Assembly: GCF_015356865.1 (NCBI RefSeq)
Contig: NZ_JAAFZA010000062.1
Location: 1-47,138, forward strand
Direction: 5' to 3'
Source: Catenulispora pinisilvae
Lineage (GTDB): Bacteria; Actinomycetota; Actinomycetes; Streptomycetales; Catenulisporaceae
Length of the DNA: 47,138 nt
The position numbers and the translations under genes are program-made. This document shows positions 1-7,905 of this stretch, piece by piece. The notes under the pieces were generated by a model that was not told the origin of the DNA, searched no databases, and was given only the letters and a program-made list of their open reading frames with translations. Positions within the stretch are counted from its first letter, which is position 1, and each line of letters opens with the position of its first letter.

Positions 1-238
1 CTTCGGGGCGGCGGGCTTGGCGGATGGCCTGGTAGGTGGTGGGGGCGCTCAAACTAGCCGCGGCGCGGGCGGTGCTCGCGGAGGGCACTGTGCCCTCGGC
101 GGCGTTCCCGCTGGTGGCGGTGCGGTCGGCGATGGCGCCGGTCGGTGCGGTGTGGCTGGCGGCGTGGGCGGCGCTCGTGCCGGCGGGGGTCGCGGCGGTC
201 TTTTCAGCGTCGGCGGTCGGGCTCGTGTTCATGACCAT
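1..238 (-). CDS. Partial leftward gene of unknown function (5' part only)
   Basis: On the minus strand an open frame begins at ATG 238 (a second ATG is at 232) and stays open to the left edge, so only the first 79 residues are visible. Its third codon positions are almost all G or C, as in real genes here. The visible protein is a low-complexity Ala/Thr/Ser-rich head followed by the start of something more ordered (TTYQAIRQARRPE). No domain can be named from this part. It diverges from the LysR gene, and a perfect palindrome lies between them, so it is the obvious candidate target of that regulator. LysR targets of this type are often transporters or oxidoreductases, but that is a guess. The rival plus-strand frame over 36-302 has no plausible family. 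Confidence 0.5.
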   Translation of the reverse strand, partial: MVMNTSPTADAEKTAATPAGTSAAHAASHTAPTGAIADRTATSGNAAEGTVPSASTARAAASLSAPTTYQAIRQARRPE

Positions 239-297
239 GATCGTAGGGAGCGCCGCTGGTCGTGAGCAGAGCGCCGGGTTTCTGGATCCCGGCGTTC

Positions 298-314
298 CAT
301 GAACGCGCTTCATG
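298..314. promoter_or_regulatory. Candidate LysR operator palindrome
   Basis: CATGAACGCGCTTCATG is a perfect inverted repeat with 6-bp arms and a 5-bp centre. It lies between the divergent starts at 238 (minus) and 345 (plus). LysR proteins typically bind a dyad in this position. It overlaps the alternative upstream start at 312, which supports 345 as the true start of the regulator. A second inverted repeat (CGCCGGG/CCCGGCG) lies just to its left at about 272-294. Confidence 0.5.
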
Positions 315-344
315 ATCCGGCCGCCGCGGCCTAGAGTGATCGGC

Positions 345-1262
345 ATGACCGATCTCGCCCCCTCGGAGCTGCGCCTGCTCGTCGCCGTGGCGCGCACCGG
401 GAGCTTCACCGCCGCCGCCGAGGCTACCGGTACCAGCCAGTCCGCGGTGTCGCACGCGGTGCGGACTGTCGAGCGCAAGGTCGGTGCCGTGCTGTTCGAG
501 CGCGGGCGCACCGGCGCGCGGCCGACGGCGGCGGGGGAGCGGGCCGTGGTGCGGGCGCGGCAGGTGCTGCGGCAGTTGGAGTTGCTGGGGGCTGAGGCGC
601 GTGGGGCTGAGCGGGGCACGGTCTCCGGCACGCTGCGCGTCGCGGCGTTCCGGAGTGCGGCGGCGGTGTTGTTGCCGCCCGCGCTGAAGGGGCTCGCGGC
701 GCAGTATCCGGGCGTGGAGCCGCGGGTGTTGGTGGTGCCGGAGCTGGGGGCCGGGACCGTCGGTGAAGTGGAGGAGGGGCGCGCGGATTTGGCGATCGCC
801 ACGTTGGACGACGACGCGCCGACGCCGGACGGCATGGTGGTCGGCGAGCTGCTGCGGGAGCCGTACGTGCTGGCGTACCCGTCCGTGCACAAGGAACCCC
901 GCGGCCTGCCGGCGATCGACTGGCCGGAGAACTGTTCCTCGTACACGCGTGATTGGTGGCGGCGCCAGGACTTCCTGCCGAAGGCGACGTTGGAGGTCGC
1001 CGACGACGGCGTGGTGTTGTCGATGATCGCGCAGGGCGTCGGGATGGCCGTCCTGCCCCGGCTGACGGTCACCGGCCCGGTCCCCGGAGTGACGGTGACC
1101 AGCCTCGGCCCCGACGGACCGACCCGCCGCATCGTCAGCGTGGCCACCCGCGCCGACGCGAAGGCGGCGGCGCCCCGGGAGTTGGTGCGGCTGCTGCGTG
1201 GTGTGGCGCGGGAGATGCTGGTCGGCCAGGTACCGGCTGACGGCTACCGGACGCCTGCCTGA
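345..1262 (+). CDS. LysR-family transcriptional regulator
   Basis: A 305-residue protein, normal length for LysR regulators. The N-terminal winged helix-turn-helix (about residues 5-63) is clear: LRLLVAVARTGSFTAAAEA, then SQSAVSHAVRTVERKVGAVLF and a PTAAGERAV segment. The rest (about 90-300) fits a periplasmic-binding-protein-like effector domain. The start at 345 places the HTH at the usual distance from the N-terminus; an in-frame ATG at 312 would add 11 residues but overlaps the palindrome at 298-314. Family knowledge says it binds a small effector and controls the divergent gene and itself. The effector cannot be told from sequence. A strong hairpin follows the stop. Confidence 0.92.
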   Translation: MTDLAPSELRLLVAVARTGSFTAAAEATGTSQSAVSHAVRTVERKVGAVLFERGRTGARPTAAGERAVVRARQVLRQLELLGAEARGAERGTVSGTLRVAAFRSAAAVLLPPALKGLAAQYPGVEPRVLVVPELGAGTVGEVEEGRADLAIATLDDDAPTPDGMVVGELLREPYVLAYPSVHKEPRGLPAIDWPENCSSYTRDWWRRQDFLPKATLEVADDGVVLSMIAQGVGMAVLPRLTVTGPVPGVTVTSLGPDGPTRRIVSVATRADAKAAAPRELVRLLRGVAREMLVGQVPADGYRTPA

Positions 1263-1291
1263 CAGGTCCCGGGGGCAGCGCGGGAACGGTT

Positions 1292-1322
1292 CGGCCGGGT
1301 GCCGCCCCACGCCACCCGGCCG
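1292..1322. terminator. Hairpin terminator after the LysR gene
   Basis: CGGCCGGGTG (1292-1301) pairs perfectly with CACCCGGCCG (1313-1322) across an 11-nt loop, 30 bases after the LysR stop. A C-rich rather than T-rich tract follows, as is common for terminators in very GC-rich genomes. Confidence 0.6.
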
Positions 1323-1527
1323 TCCCCCCCCCATCAGGGCCTTGTCGGTCCTGACAGGTGATGTTTCCAGCCCCGGACGGGCCCGGGGAAGGGACGGCTG
1401 TCGGCCCGAACGTGCCATGGCACGATCGGGTCACGTATCCTCACGCGCGCGGGCGGGACACTCGGCGGCGCGATCGCCGGTGGCGGGACGCCTATCGGAC
1501 GTGGCACCTATCGGAACTGGGAGTCGG

Positions 1528-2508
1528 ATGCTGCAAGGACTGGGCCTCGACGCGGTATCGGAACAGGTCTATCGAGCGCTGCTGGCCGAGCCGGCGCTCG
1601 AGTACGCGGCCCTGGCCGAGTCGTCGGGCCTGACACGGGAACAGGTCATCGCGGCCCTGGACCGACTCGCCGAACTGGCCCTGCTGCGCACGTCCCGGCA
1701 GAACCCGGACCGGTGGCATCCGGTCAGTCTGGAGCGCGGCGTCGCGGCACTGCTACGGCGCCAGGAAGCCGAACTCGCGGCGCGCCGCGAGGCCCTGCTG
1801 GCGGGCCAGGCGGCCGCGGTGGCGTTCAACGAGTCGGTGGCCCGGCGCCGATCACGGATGCCCGGCGGCGTGGAGCAGATCACGTCGCTGGACGACATCC
1901 AAACGCTGATGGAGTCGCTGCTCTACGCCGCGGACACGGAAGTCTGCTCGATCGTCCCGAACGTGATGCCCGCGGAGGCGTTGCAGGCCTCCCGTCCACT
2001 CGACGAGGACCTGGCCGCGCGCGGCGTCCGGTTGCGGATCCTGTGCCACGAAGCCATCCGCTCCAACGCGGCCGCGCTGGCCTACGAACGCGCGCTGCTC
2101 GCCCTCGGCGCGCAGGTCCGCACCGCCGCGGTGGTGCCGATACGGCTGCTGGTCGTCGACCGCACCAGCGCCGTGGTGCCCTTCGACCCGGAGTCCCGGG
2201 AGACCGGCGCGATCCTGACCACCGCGCCCGGCATGGTCAGGGCGTTGTGCGAACTGTTCGACCGGCTGTGGGACGGCGCCGTCCCGTTGGAGCCCACGCC
2301 GCCCTCCGATGCGGCCACCGGTTTGACCGACTCCGAAGCCGAGCTGCTGAAGCTGCTCTCCGGCGGTCTGACCGACGAGGCCGCGGCCAAACGTTTGGGC
2401 GTCTCGGTGCGGACGGTGAAGCGCCGCATGGAGGATCTGATGCGCCGCCTCGAAGCCGGCTCGCGATTCGAGGCCGGGGTGCGTGCGGCCAAGCGCGGCT
2501 GGCTGTAG
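1528..2508 (+). CDS. TrmB-like / LuxR-type transcriptional regulator
   Basis: 326 residues from ATG 1528, which has a GGGAG ribosome binding site just upstream; the frame is open further upstream but that extension has no regulator-like sequence. Residues 1-75 form a TrmB-like winged helix (SEQVYRALLAEPALEYAALA, then TREQVIAALDRLAELALL). The middle carries a coiled stretch and a domain seen in this family (about 120-255). Residues about 264-326 are a LuxR-type HTH (DSEAELLKLLSGGLTDEAAAKRLGVS and VRTVKRRMEDLMRRL). This architecture is common in actinobacteria, where such proteins regulate single loci, often secondary metabolism or secreted enzymes. It lies 450 bp upstream of the GH87 gene in the same orientation, which suggests but does not prove a link. 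Confidence 0.88.
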   Translation: MLQGLGLDAVSEQVYRALLAEPALEYAALAESSGLTREQVIAALDRLAELALLRTSRQNPDRWHPVSLERGVAALLRRQEAELAARREALLAGQAAAVAFNESVARRRSRMPGGVEQITSLDDIQTLMESLLYAADTEVCSIVPNVMPAEALQASRPLDEDLAARGVRLRILCHEAIRSNAAALAYERALLALGAQVRTAAVVPIRLLVVDRTSAVVPFDPESRETGAILTTAPGMVRALCELFDRLWDGAVPLEPTPPSDAATGLTDSEAELLKLLSGGLTDEAAAKRLGVSVRTVKRRMEDLMRRLEAGSRFEAGVRAAKRGWL

Positions 2509-2670
2509 ACGCTGATCCGGTAAGGGGTGGCCCGGTTAGCGCCGACCCCGGCGAGGGCCGGCCCGGTTACCGCTGACCCCGGCGAGGGCCGACCCGGCTG
2601 GCGCTGATTCGGCAAGCGCTGACTCGGTAGATGTCGATTCGGTAAACGCTGATCGGGTCCGGCCGATCGC
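2508..2670. repeat. Degenerate direct-repeat tract in a gene-free stretch
   Basis: After the regulator's stop, variants of GCTGATTCGGTAA recur about seven times (near 2512, 2541, 2572, 2602, 2618, 2634 and 2648). The best pair is a 31-bp period, with GCYGACCCCGGCGAGGGCC at 2541 and again at 2572. No convincing coding frame covers 2509-2820. The repeats may be slippage-derived or protein-binding; function is unknown. Confidence 0.55.
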
Positions 2671-2822
2671 CCACGCCCGGCCGATCGCGCGCCGCGCTGA
2701 TCAGGTCCGGCTCCGCCGACGCGTCGAGTCCGGCCGGCCACGTCCGGCCCGGTCGATCAATCAACACCCTGACCTGCGAGTTCATCCCCGGCCGCCCGCG
2801 CATCGTGATTTTTCATCGAACA

Positions 2823-2863
2823 GCAAACTCTTTGCAGCACTGGCACCAGGATATTGCGCGCAA
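2823..2863. promoter_or_regulatory. Two palindromes upstream of the GH87 gene
   Basis: GCAAACTCTTTGC (2823-2835) is an inverted repeat of 5+3+5 bp, and TTGCGCGCAA (2854-2863) is a perfect 10-bp palindrome. Both lie in unusually AT-rich sequence about 100-140 bp before the start of the GH87 gene. The segment ATATTGCGCGC (2851-2861) recurs, inverted, upstream of the GH3 gene (12572-12582). Operator function is inferred. Confidence 0.4.
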
Positions 2864-2961
2864 GTGTCGCCAGCGTTACGCTCCGCCTGCGACATCCCCC
2901 CAACGGGCCGCACCCCACGGCCCGTCCCCCGCACGGTGCCCCATCGAAGGAGCCCTTTGTG

Positions 2962-5900
2962 ATGTCCAGATCCGCATGCGCCGGGATCCCCGGCGCGCGT
3001 AAGCGCCCCGCTCGACGCGCCCTGGCCGCCGCCCTCGGCACGGTCCTGGCCACCGCCGGCGCCCTGGTCGCCCTCGCCGCCTCGCCCGCGGCCGCGGCCG
3101 GGGCCACCGGCGGTGGCGGGGCGAGCCTGCCCTATGTGGAGGTGGAGGCCGCGAAGGCGGCCACCACCGGTACCTTGATCGGCCCCAGTTTCAGCCAGGG
3201 CCAGCTGGCCGACGAGGCTTCCTATCGTCAGGCCGTGACCCTGGCCGGGAACGGCTCGGGGCAGAGCATCACCTTCACCACGCCGGTGGCGACCGACTCG
3301 ATCGACGTCCGGTACAGCATCCCGGACAGCTCCGACGGCTCGGTCTACACCGCGCCGCTGTCGCTGTACGTCAACGGGACCAAGCAGTCCGACCTGTCGC
3401 TGACCAACGCCTACAGCTGGTACTACGGCAGCTATCCGTTCACCAACACCCCGAGCAGCGGCAACCCGCACCACTTCTACGACGAGGTGCACCAGCTGTT
3501 CAACACCACCTACCAGGCCGGAACCACCTTCAAGCTCCAGGTCGATTCCGGGGACAGCGCCTCGTCCTACACCGTCAACTTCGCCGACTTCGAGAACGTC
3601 GGCCCGGCGCTGACCCAGCCGGCCGGCTCGGTGTCCGTGACCAGTGAGGGTGCTGACGCCAGTGGCGTCAACGACTCCACCAGCGCCTTCAACGCCGCCA
3701 TCGCGGCGGCCGGCGCGGGCGGGACGGTGTGGATCCCGCCGGGCAGGTTCAACATCCCCGGCCACATATCCGTGAACAACGTGACGGTCGCCGGCGCGGG
3801 CATGTGGTACTCGACGGTGATCGGCACGGCGCCCGGCTTCTACGGCGACTCCGCGCCGAACCCGAGCACCAACGTGCACCTGTCGAACTTCGCCATCTCC
3901 GGCAACGTGCAGGAACGCGACGACAGCGCCCAGGTCAACGGGATCGGCGGCGCGATGAGCGATTCGACCGTGTCCGACATCTGGATCGAGCACATGAAGG
4001 TCGGGGCCTGGATGGACGGCCCGATGGACAAGCTGACCTTCAGCGGCATGCGGATCCGGAACACCACGGCCGACGGCATCAACTTCCACGGCGGCGTGAC
4101 CAACTCCACCGTGACGAACAGCGACATCCGCAACACCGGTGACGACGGCATCGCGACCTGGGCCGACTCCGGCATCGGGGCGGACGCCAACGACACGATC
4201 TCCAACAACACCGTCTCCGACCAGCAGCTGGCCAACGGCATCGCGATCTACGGCGGCCACGACAACACGGTCTCCGGCAACCTGGTCGTGGACACCGGCA
4301 TCACCCAGGGCGGCGGCATCCAGGTCGGCCAGCGCTTCAGCTCCACGCCGGTCGGCACCACCACGATCGAGAACAACACCCTGATCCGGGACGGCAGTCT
4401 GGACCCGAACTGGCAGTTCGGGGTCGGCGCGCTGTGGTTCGACGGGAGTCAGGGGGCGATCACCGGGCCGATCAACGTCAGCAATGCCCTGATAGAGCAG
4501 AGCCCGTTCGAGGCCGTCCAGTGGGTCGAGGGCACGGTCAGCGGCGTCAGCCTGAACAACGTGACGATCGCCGGCACCGGCACCTTCGCGATGCAGGAGC
4601 AGACCGGCGGCGCCGCGACGTTCCAGAACGTCACCGCCACCGGCGTCGCGCAGGCCAACGCGGGCAACGCGCCCAGCTACAGCTGTGAGGGCAACTCCTT
4701 CGCGATCACCGACAACGGCGGCAACTCCGGCGTGAGCCCGACGCAGTGCGTCACCACGAGCCCCGCCCCGGTCTTCCCGCCCTACCCGGCCAGCAGCGTC
4801 AGCACCAGCCCGGGTTCGCTGAACTTCGGCTCGGTGGCCACCGGGGCGACCAGCGCGGCGCAGACCGTGACGGTGTCCAACCCGACCGGCTCGGCGGCCT
4901 CGGTGTCCTCGATCGCGGCCGGCGGCGACTTCGCGCAGACCGACAACTGCGGCTCCTCGATCGCGGCCAACGGCTCCTGCACGGTGAACGTCACCTTCAC
5001 GCCGAGCGCTTCCGGGGCCCGCTCCGGCAGCCTCACCGTCAACGCCGGCGGCGTCACCGACACCGTCTCGCTGTCCGGCACCGGCATCGCGCCGGGACCG
5101 GTGCTCAACGCCAACCCGGCCAGCCTGGCCTTCGCCCGCACCGCGGTCGGCGCCTCGGCCGGGCCGCAGACGGTGACCGTCACCAACACCGGCACCAGTG
5201 CGGCGAGTGTGTCAGGGGTCTCCGTCACCGGTGACTACAGCCAGACCGACAACTGCTCCTCGATCGCCGTCAACGCCTCGTGCAGCGTGACGGTCAAGTT
5301 CACCCCGACCGCCGGCGGTGCGCGGACCGGCACGCTCACGGTCGCCAGCAACGCCACCAACACCCCGACGACCGTGGCGCTCAGCGGCACCGGCGTCGAC
5401 GGCACCGTGAACCTCGCCGCCGGGCAGCCGGCCACCGCGAGTTCCAGCAACGGCACCTACGTGCCGGGCAACATCACCGACTCCGACCCGTCGACCTACT
5501 GGGAGAGCGCCAACGGCTCCTTCCCGCAGTGGGCACAGGTCGACCTCGGCCAGAACTGGAGCGTCGGCAAGGTGGTCCTGCGGCTGCCGCCGTCCACCGC
5601 GTGGAGCGCCCGCACCGAGACCCTGTCGGTGCTCGGCTCCACCGACGGCACCAACTTCTCGACCATCGTCGGCTCCGCCGGGTACAGCTTCGACCCGAAC
5701 GCCGACAACAACACGGTGACGATCCCGTTCACCACCACGACCGCCCGCTACCTGCGGGTCAACATCACCGCGAACAGCGGCTGGTCGGCCGGTCAGCTCT
5801 CTGACTTCCAGGCCTACCTCGGCAGCGGCGGCGGCACCACCGGCCCGTCGATCGCGGCCAACCAGACCAGCCTGTCGTTCGGCAACCAGGCCGTCGGCAG

Positions 5901-6570
5901 CACCAGCGGCGCGCAGGCGGTCACGGTCGCCAACTCCGGCAACGGTGCGGCGACGATCTCCTCGATCGCCGCCACCGGCGACTTCGCGCAGAGCGACAAC
6001 TGTGGCAGCTCGCTGGCCGCGGGTGCGTCCTGCACAGTCAACGTCACCTTCGCCCCGACCGCCTCCGGCGCCCGGACCGGCACGCTCAGCATCGCCAGCA
6101 ACGCCCCGAACAGCCCGGCGACGGTCGCCCTGACCGGCACCGGCGGGTCCGCCACCACCGATCTGGCGCTCAACCAGCCGACGTCGGCCAGCGGCTCCAC
6201 GCAGAACTACGCGCCGGCCAACGCCGTCGACGGCAACACCAGCACCTACTGGGAGAGCGCGGACAACGCGTTCCCGCAGTGGATCCAGGTCGACCTCGGC
6301 GCGGCCAAGAGCGTCAGCAAGATCGTGCTCGACCTCCCGCCGGCGACCGCCTGGGCCACCCGCACCCAGACGCTGTCGGTGCTCGGTTCCACCGACGGCA
6401 GCACCTTCTCGACCGTCGTCGGATCGGCGAACTACACCTTCAACCCTTCGACGGGGAACACCGTGACCATCACGTTCTCCTCGACCAGTACCCGGTATCT
6501 GCGGCTGAACTTCACCGCGAACACCGGATGGCCGGCCGGGCAGCTCTCGGAGTTCCAGGTCTTCCAGTGA
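2962..6570 (+). CDS. Secreted GH87 alpha-1,3-glucanase (mycodextranase-like)
   Basis: 1202 residues. The start at 2962 is chosen for the GAAGGAG site 9 nt upstream; a GTG at 2959 is equally possible. Order of parts: a signal peptide (about 1-45, Arg-rich then Ala-rich); a CBM6/35-like module (about 57-215); a right-handed beta-helix with a pectate-lyase-like entry (IPPGRFNIPGHISVNNVTVAG, about 224-593); two choice-of-anchor-D/ASPM-like beta domains (about 614-813); a discoidin F5/8C module (about 815-953); a third anchor-D domain (about 963-1063); a second F5/8C (about 1067-1202). Asp371, Asp394 and Asp395 have the spacing remembered for the catalytic aspartates of GH87 enzymes (n, n+23, n+24). 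The enzyme would cleave alpha-1,3-glucan outside the cell, for example in fungal walls. A single-gene unit with its own terminator. Confidence 0.85.
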   Translation: MSRSACAGIPGARKRPARRALAAALGTVLATAGALVALAASPAAAAGATGGGGASLPYVEVEAAKAATTGTLIGPSFSQGQLADEASYRQAVTLAGNGSGQSITFTTPVATDSIDVRYSIPDSSDGSVYTAPLSLYVNGTKQSDLSLTNAYSWYYGSYPFTNTPSSGNPHHFYDEVHQLFNTTYQAGTTFKLQVDSGDSASSYTVNFADFENVGPALTQPAGSVSVTSEGADASGVNDSTSAFNAAIAAAGAGGTVWIPPGRFNIPGHISVNNVTVAGAGMWYSTVIGTAPGFYGDSAPNPSTNVHLSNFAISGNVQERDDSAQVNGIGGAMSDSTVSDIWIEHMKVGAWMDGPMDKLTFSGMRIRNTTADGINFHGGVTNSTVTNSDIRNTGDDGIATWADSGIGADANDTISNNTVSDQQLANGIAIYGGHDNTVSGNLVVDTGITQGGGIQVGQRFSSTPVGTTTIENNTLIRDGSLDPNWQFGVGALWFDGSQGAITGPINVSNALIEQSPFEAVQWVEGTVSGVSLNNVTIAGTGTFAMQEQTGGAATFQNVTATGVAQANAGNAPSYSCEGNSFAITDNGGNSGVSPTQCVTTSPAPVFPPYPASSVSTSPGSLNFGSVATGATSAAQTVTVSNPTGSAASVSSIAAGGDFAQTDNCGSSIAANGSCTVNVTFTPSASGARSGSLTVNAGGVTDTVSLSGTGIAPGPVLNANPASLAFARTAVGASAGPQTVTVTNTGTSAASVSGVSVTGDYSQTDNCSSIAVNASCSVTVKFTPTAGGARTGTLTVASNATNTPTTVALSGTGVDGTVNLAAGQPATASSSNGTYVPGNITDSDPSTYWESANGSFPQWAQVDLGQNWSVGKVVLRLPPSTAWSARTETLSVLGSTDGTNFSTIVGSAGYSFDPNADNNTVTIPFTTTTARYLRVNITANSGWSAGQLSDFQAYLGSGGGTTGPSIAANQTSLSFGNQAVGSTSGAQAVTVANSGNGAATISSIAATGDFAQSDNCGSSLAAGASCTVNVTFAPTASGARTGTLSIASNAPNSPATVALTGTGGSATTDLALNQPTSASGSTQNYAPANAVDGNTSTYWESADNAFPQWIQVDLGAAKSVSKIVLDLPPATAWATRTQTLSVLGSTDGSTFSTVVGSANYTFNPSTGNTVTITFSSTSTRYLRLNFTANTGWPAGQLSEFQVFQ

Positions 6571-6573
6571 CAG

Positions 6574-6632
6574 TGCTCTGAGTTCTCTGCTCTGAGCTCT
6601 CGTGCTCTGAGCTCTCGTGCTCCGAGCTCTCA
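6574..6632. repeat. Four tandem 14-15 bp repeats after the GH87 stop
   Basis: Four units of TGCTCTGAGCTCTCG (first one shortened to 14 bp and with one change, last with small changes) run head to tail between the stop codon and the terminator hairpin. Each contains a GAGCTC-like palindrome. Probably slippage-derived. Confidence 0.7.
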
Positions 6633-6633
6633 T

Positions 6634-6664
6634 TGGGTGGCGCGGCTTTCGGCCGCGCCACCCA
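6634..6664. terminator. Strong hairpin terminator of the GH87 gene
   Basis: A perfect 13-bp stem (TGGGTGGCGCGGC, 6634-6646, with its complement at 6652-6664) closes a TTTCG loop. Confidence 0.8.
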
Positions 6665-6681
6665 TCACGTTCATGGATGTC

Positions 6682-6906
6682 GTTCATATCCGTGAACTGC
6701 GAAAGATGCCCGCCGAACGCCCTCGCGAGCCTGAGCGGTCTGACGGGCGCTTCGCAGGACCGGTCCAGGGCTCGCGCACGGATGATGGCGCGGATCTGAC
6801 GCTGGTTATCGAAGCGCTCTGAGGCCCAGCAGTCAACAGCCTTAACTCGTTTGTTTCACGAAGTTAGTCACCATTGGCGATGCTATGTCAGTTCACGAAT
6901 ATGAAT
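6682..6906. promoter_or_regulatory. Paired dyad operators upstream of the alginate lyase gene
   Basis: GTTCATATCCGTGAAC (6682-6697) is a 5+6+5 inverted repeat. Its reverse complement matches GTTCACGAATATGAAT (6891-6906) at 14 of 16 positions. A related TTTCACGAA lies at 6854-6862. These repeated semi-palindromes in a 380-bp gene-free stretch look like binding sites of one dimeric regulator, by inference controlling the PL7 gene. No clear -35/-10 pair was picked. Confidence 0.45.
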
Positions 6907-7043
6907 CAGAATCAGTATCGCGAACAATTTTACCGACGCTTGACCCTTCGGCCCTTGCCCGCCATGTCCCGGCCGCTGACGATGAACTCGCGCTTCGTAC
7001 GGACCGGACAGTGCCACCGCCCCACTCCGAAGGGAAAGTCCTG

Positions 7044-7868
7044 ATGTTCAGAGGCGCATCACCCAAGCTCCTGGCCCTGACCGCGGCCGCGACCGTGATC
7101 TGCACCGGCGCCGCGGTCGTCGTGACGTCGACGGCGGCCCAGGCCGCCCCGGCGGCGGCTTCCGTCGCTCAGCCCCACCTCAGCACGACGGTCGCACCCG
7201 GCGGCAACTTCAACCTGTCCGTCTGGGAGCTCCAGGAGCCCGTCGGCTCGCCCGGTTCCCCGCGTACGATCCCGTCCTCGAAGCTGGTGGGGGCCAAGGG
7301 GTATCAGGATACGTACTTCTACACCGACAAGTCCGACGGCGCCATGACGTTCTGGGCGCCGGAGAAGGGCGTGACCACGCCCAACTCCAACTACGCGCGC
7401 TCGGAGCTGCGGGAGCTGAACAGCGACGGCAGCACCGCGGACTGGGCGCTGCCGGGCAGCCACCAGCTCCAGGCCACCCTGCGCGTGGACTCGGTGACCG
7501 ACCACGTCTGCGTCGGCCAGATCCACCTCGGCAGCGGTGGTTCCTCGACCAAGCCGCTGGTCGAGCTGTACTACTACAACAACGGGAACATCATCCTGGG
7601 CACCGAGAACTCGCCCTCCGGCGGGCAGACGACGCACAGCATCGCCAACGTGCCGGTCGGCAAGCAGTGGAGCTACACGATCGCGGTCACGGGCGGGAAC
7701 ACCGTCGTGCTGACGGTGAACGGCAAGACGACGAAGTACTCGATCCCGTCGTCGTTCGACGCGTACCACATGTACTTCAAGGCCGGTTCCTACAACCAGT
7801 CCTCGTCGAGCAGCACCACGAAGGGGGCCCGCGTCGGCTTCTACGCGCTGACCGTGCACCACGGCTGA
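7044..7868 (+). CDS. Secreted alginate lyase, polysaccharide lyase family 7
   Basis: 274 residues from ATG 7044, chosen because AGGGAAAG precedes it and a signal peptide starts right there (about 1-34, ending AQA-AP); the frame is open upstream to 6885 but that stretch is not signal-like. The mature part is one PL7 (alginate lyase 2) jelly-roll. The three hallmark blocks are present: RSELRE (119-124), QIH (159-161) and YFKAGSYNQ (244-252). By family knowledge His161 and Tyr250 are the catalytic pair, with Arg119 and Gln159 binding the carboxylate. QIH rather than QVH generally goes with polyguluronate-type substrates. It cleaves by beta-elimination outside the cell. Probably monocistronic, preceded by paired operators. 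Confidence 0.93.
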   Translation: MFRGASPKLLALTAAATVICTGAAVVVTSTAAQAAPAAASVAQPHLSTTVAPGGNFNLSVWELQEPVGSPGSPRTIPSSKLVGAKGYQDTYFYTDKSDGAMTFWAPEKGVTTPNSNYARSELRELNSDGSTADWALPGSHQLQATLRVDSVTDHVCVGQIHLGSGGSSTKPLVELYYYNNGNIILGTENSPSGGQTTHSIANVPVGKQWSYTIAVTGGNTVVLTVNGKTTKYSIPSSFDAYHMYFKAGSYNQSSSSSTTKGARVGFYALTVHHG

Positions 7869-7905
7869 CCGTGCCGCGTCACGGCTGACCCGCTCAAGCT
7901 CAGCG

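Noticed and set aside
204-1418. Long minus-strand frame of 404 codons over the LysR gene
   Set aside because: Arg/Pro/Gly-rich antisense shadow of a clear LysR gene; its composition is typical of GC-rich wrong frames.
2782-4260. Minus-strand frame of 492 codons over the GH87 gene
   Set aside because: Antisense shadow; the plus strand has signal peptide, ribosome binding site and recognisable domains.
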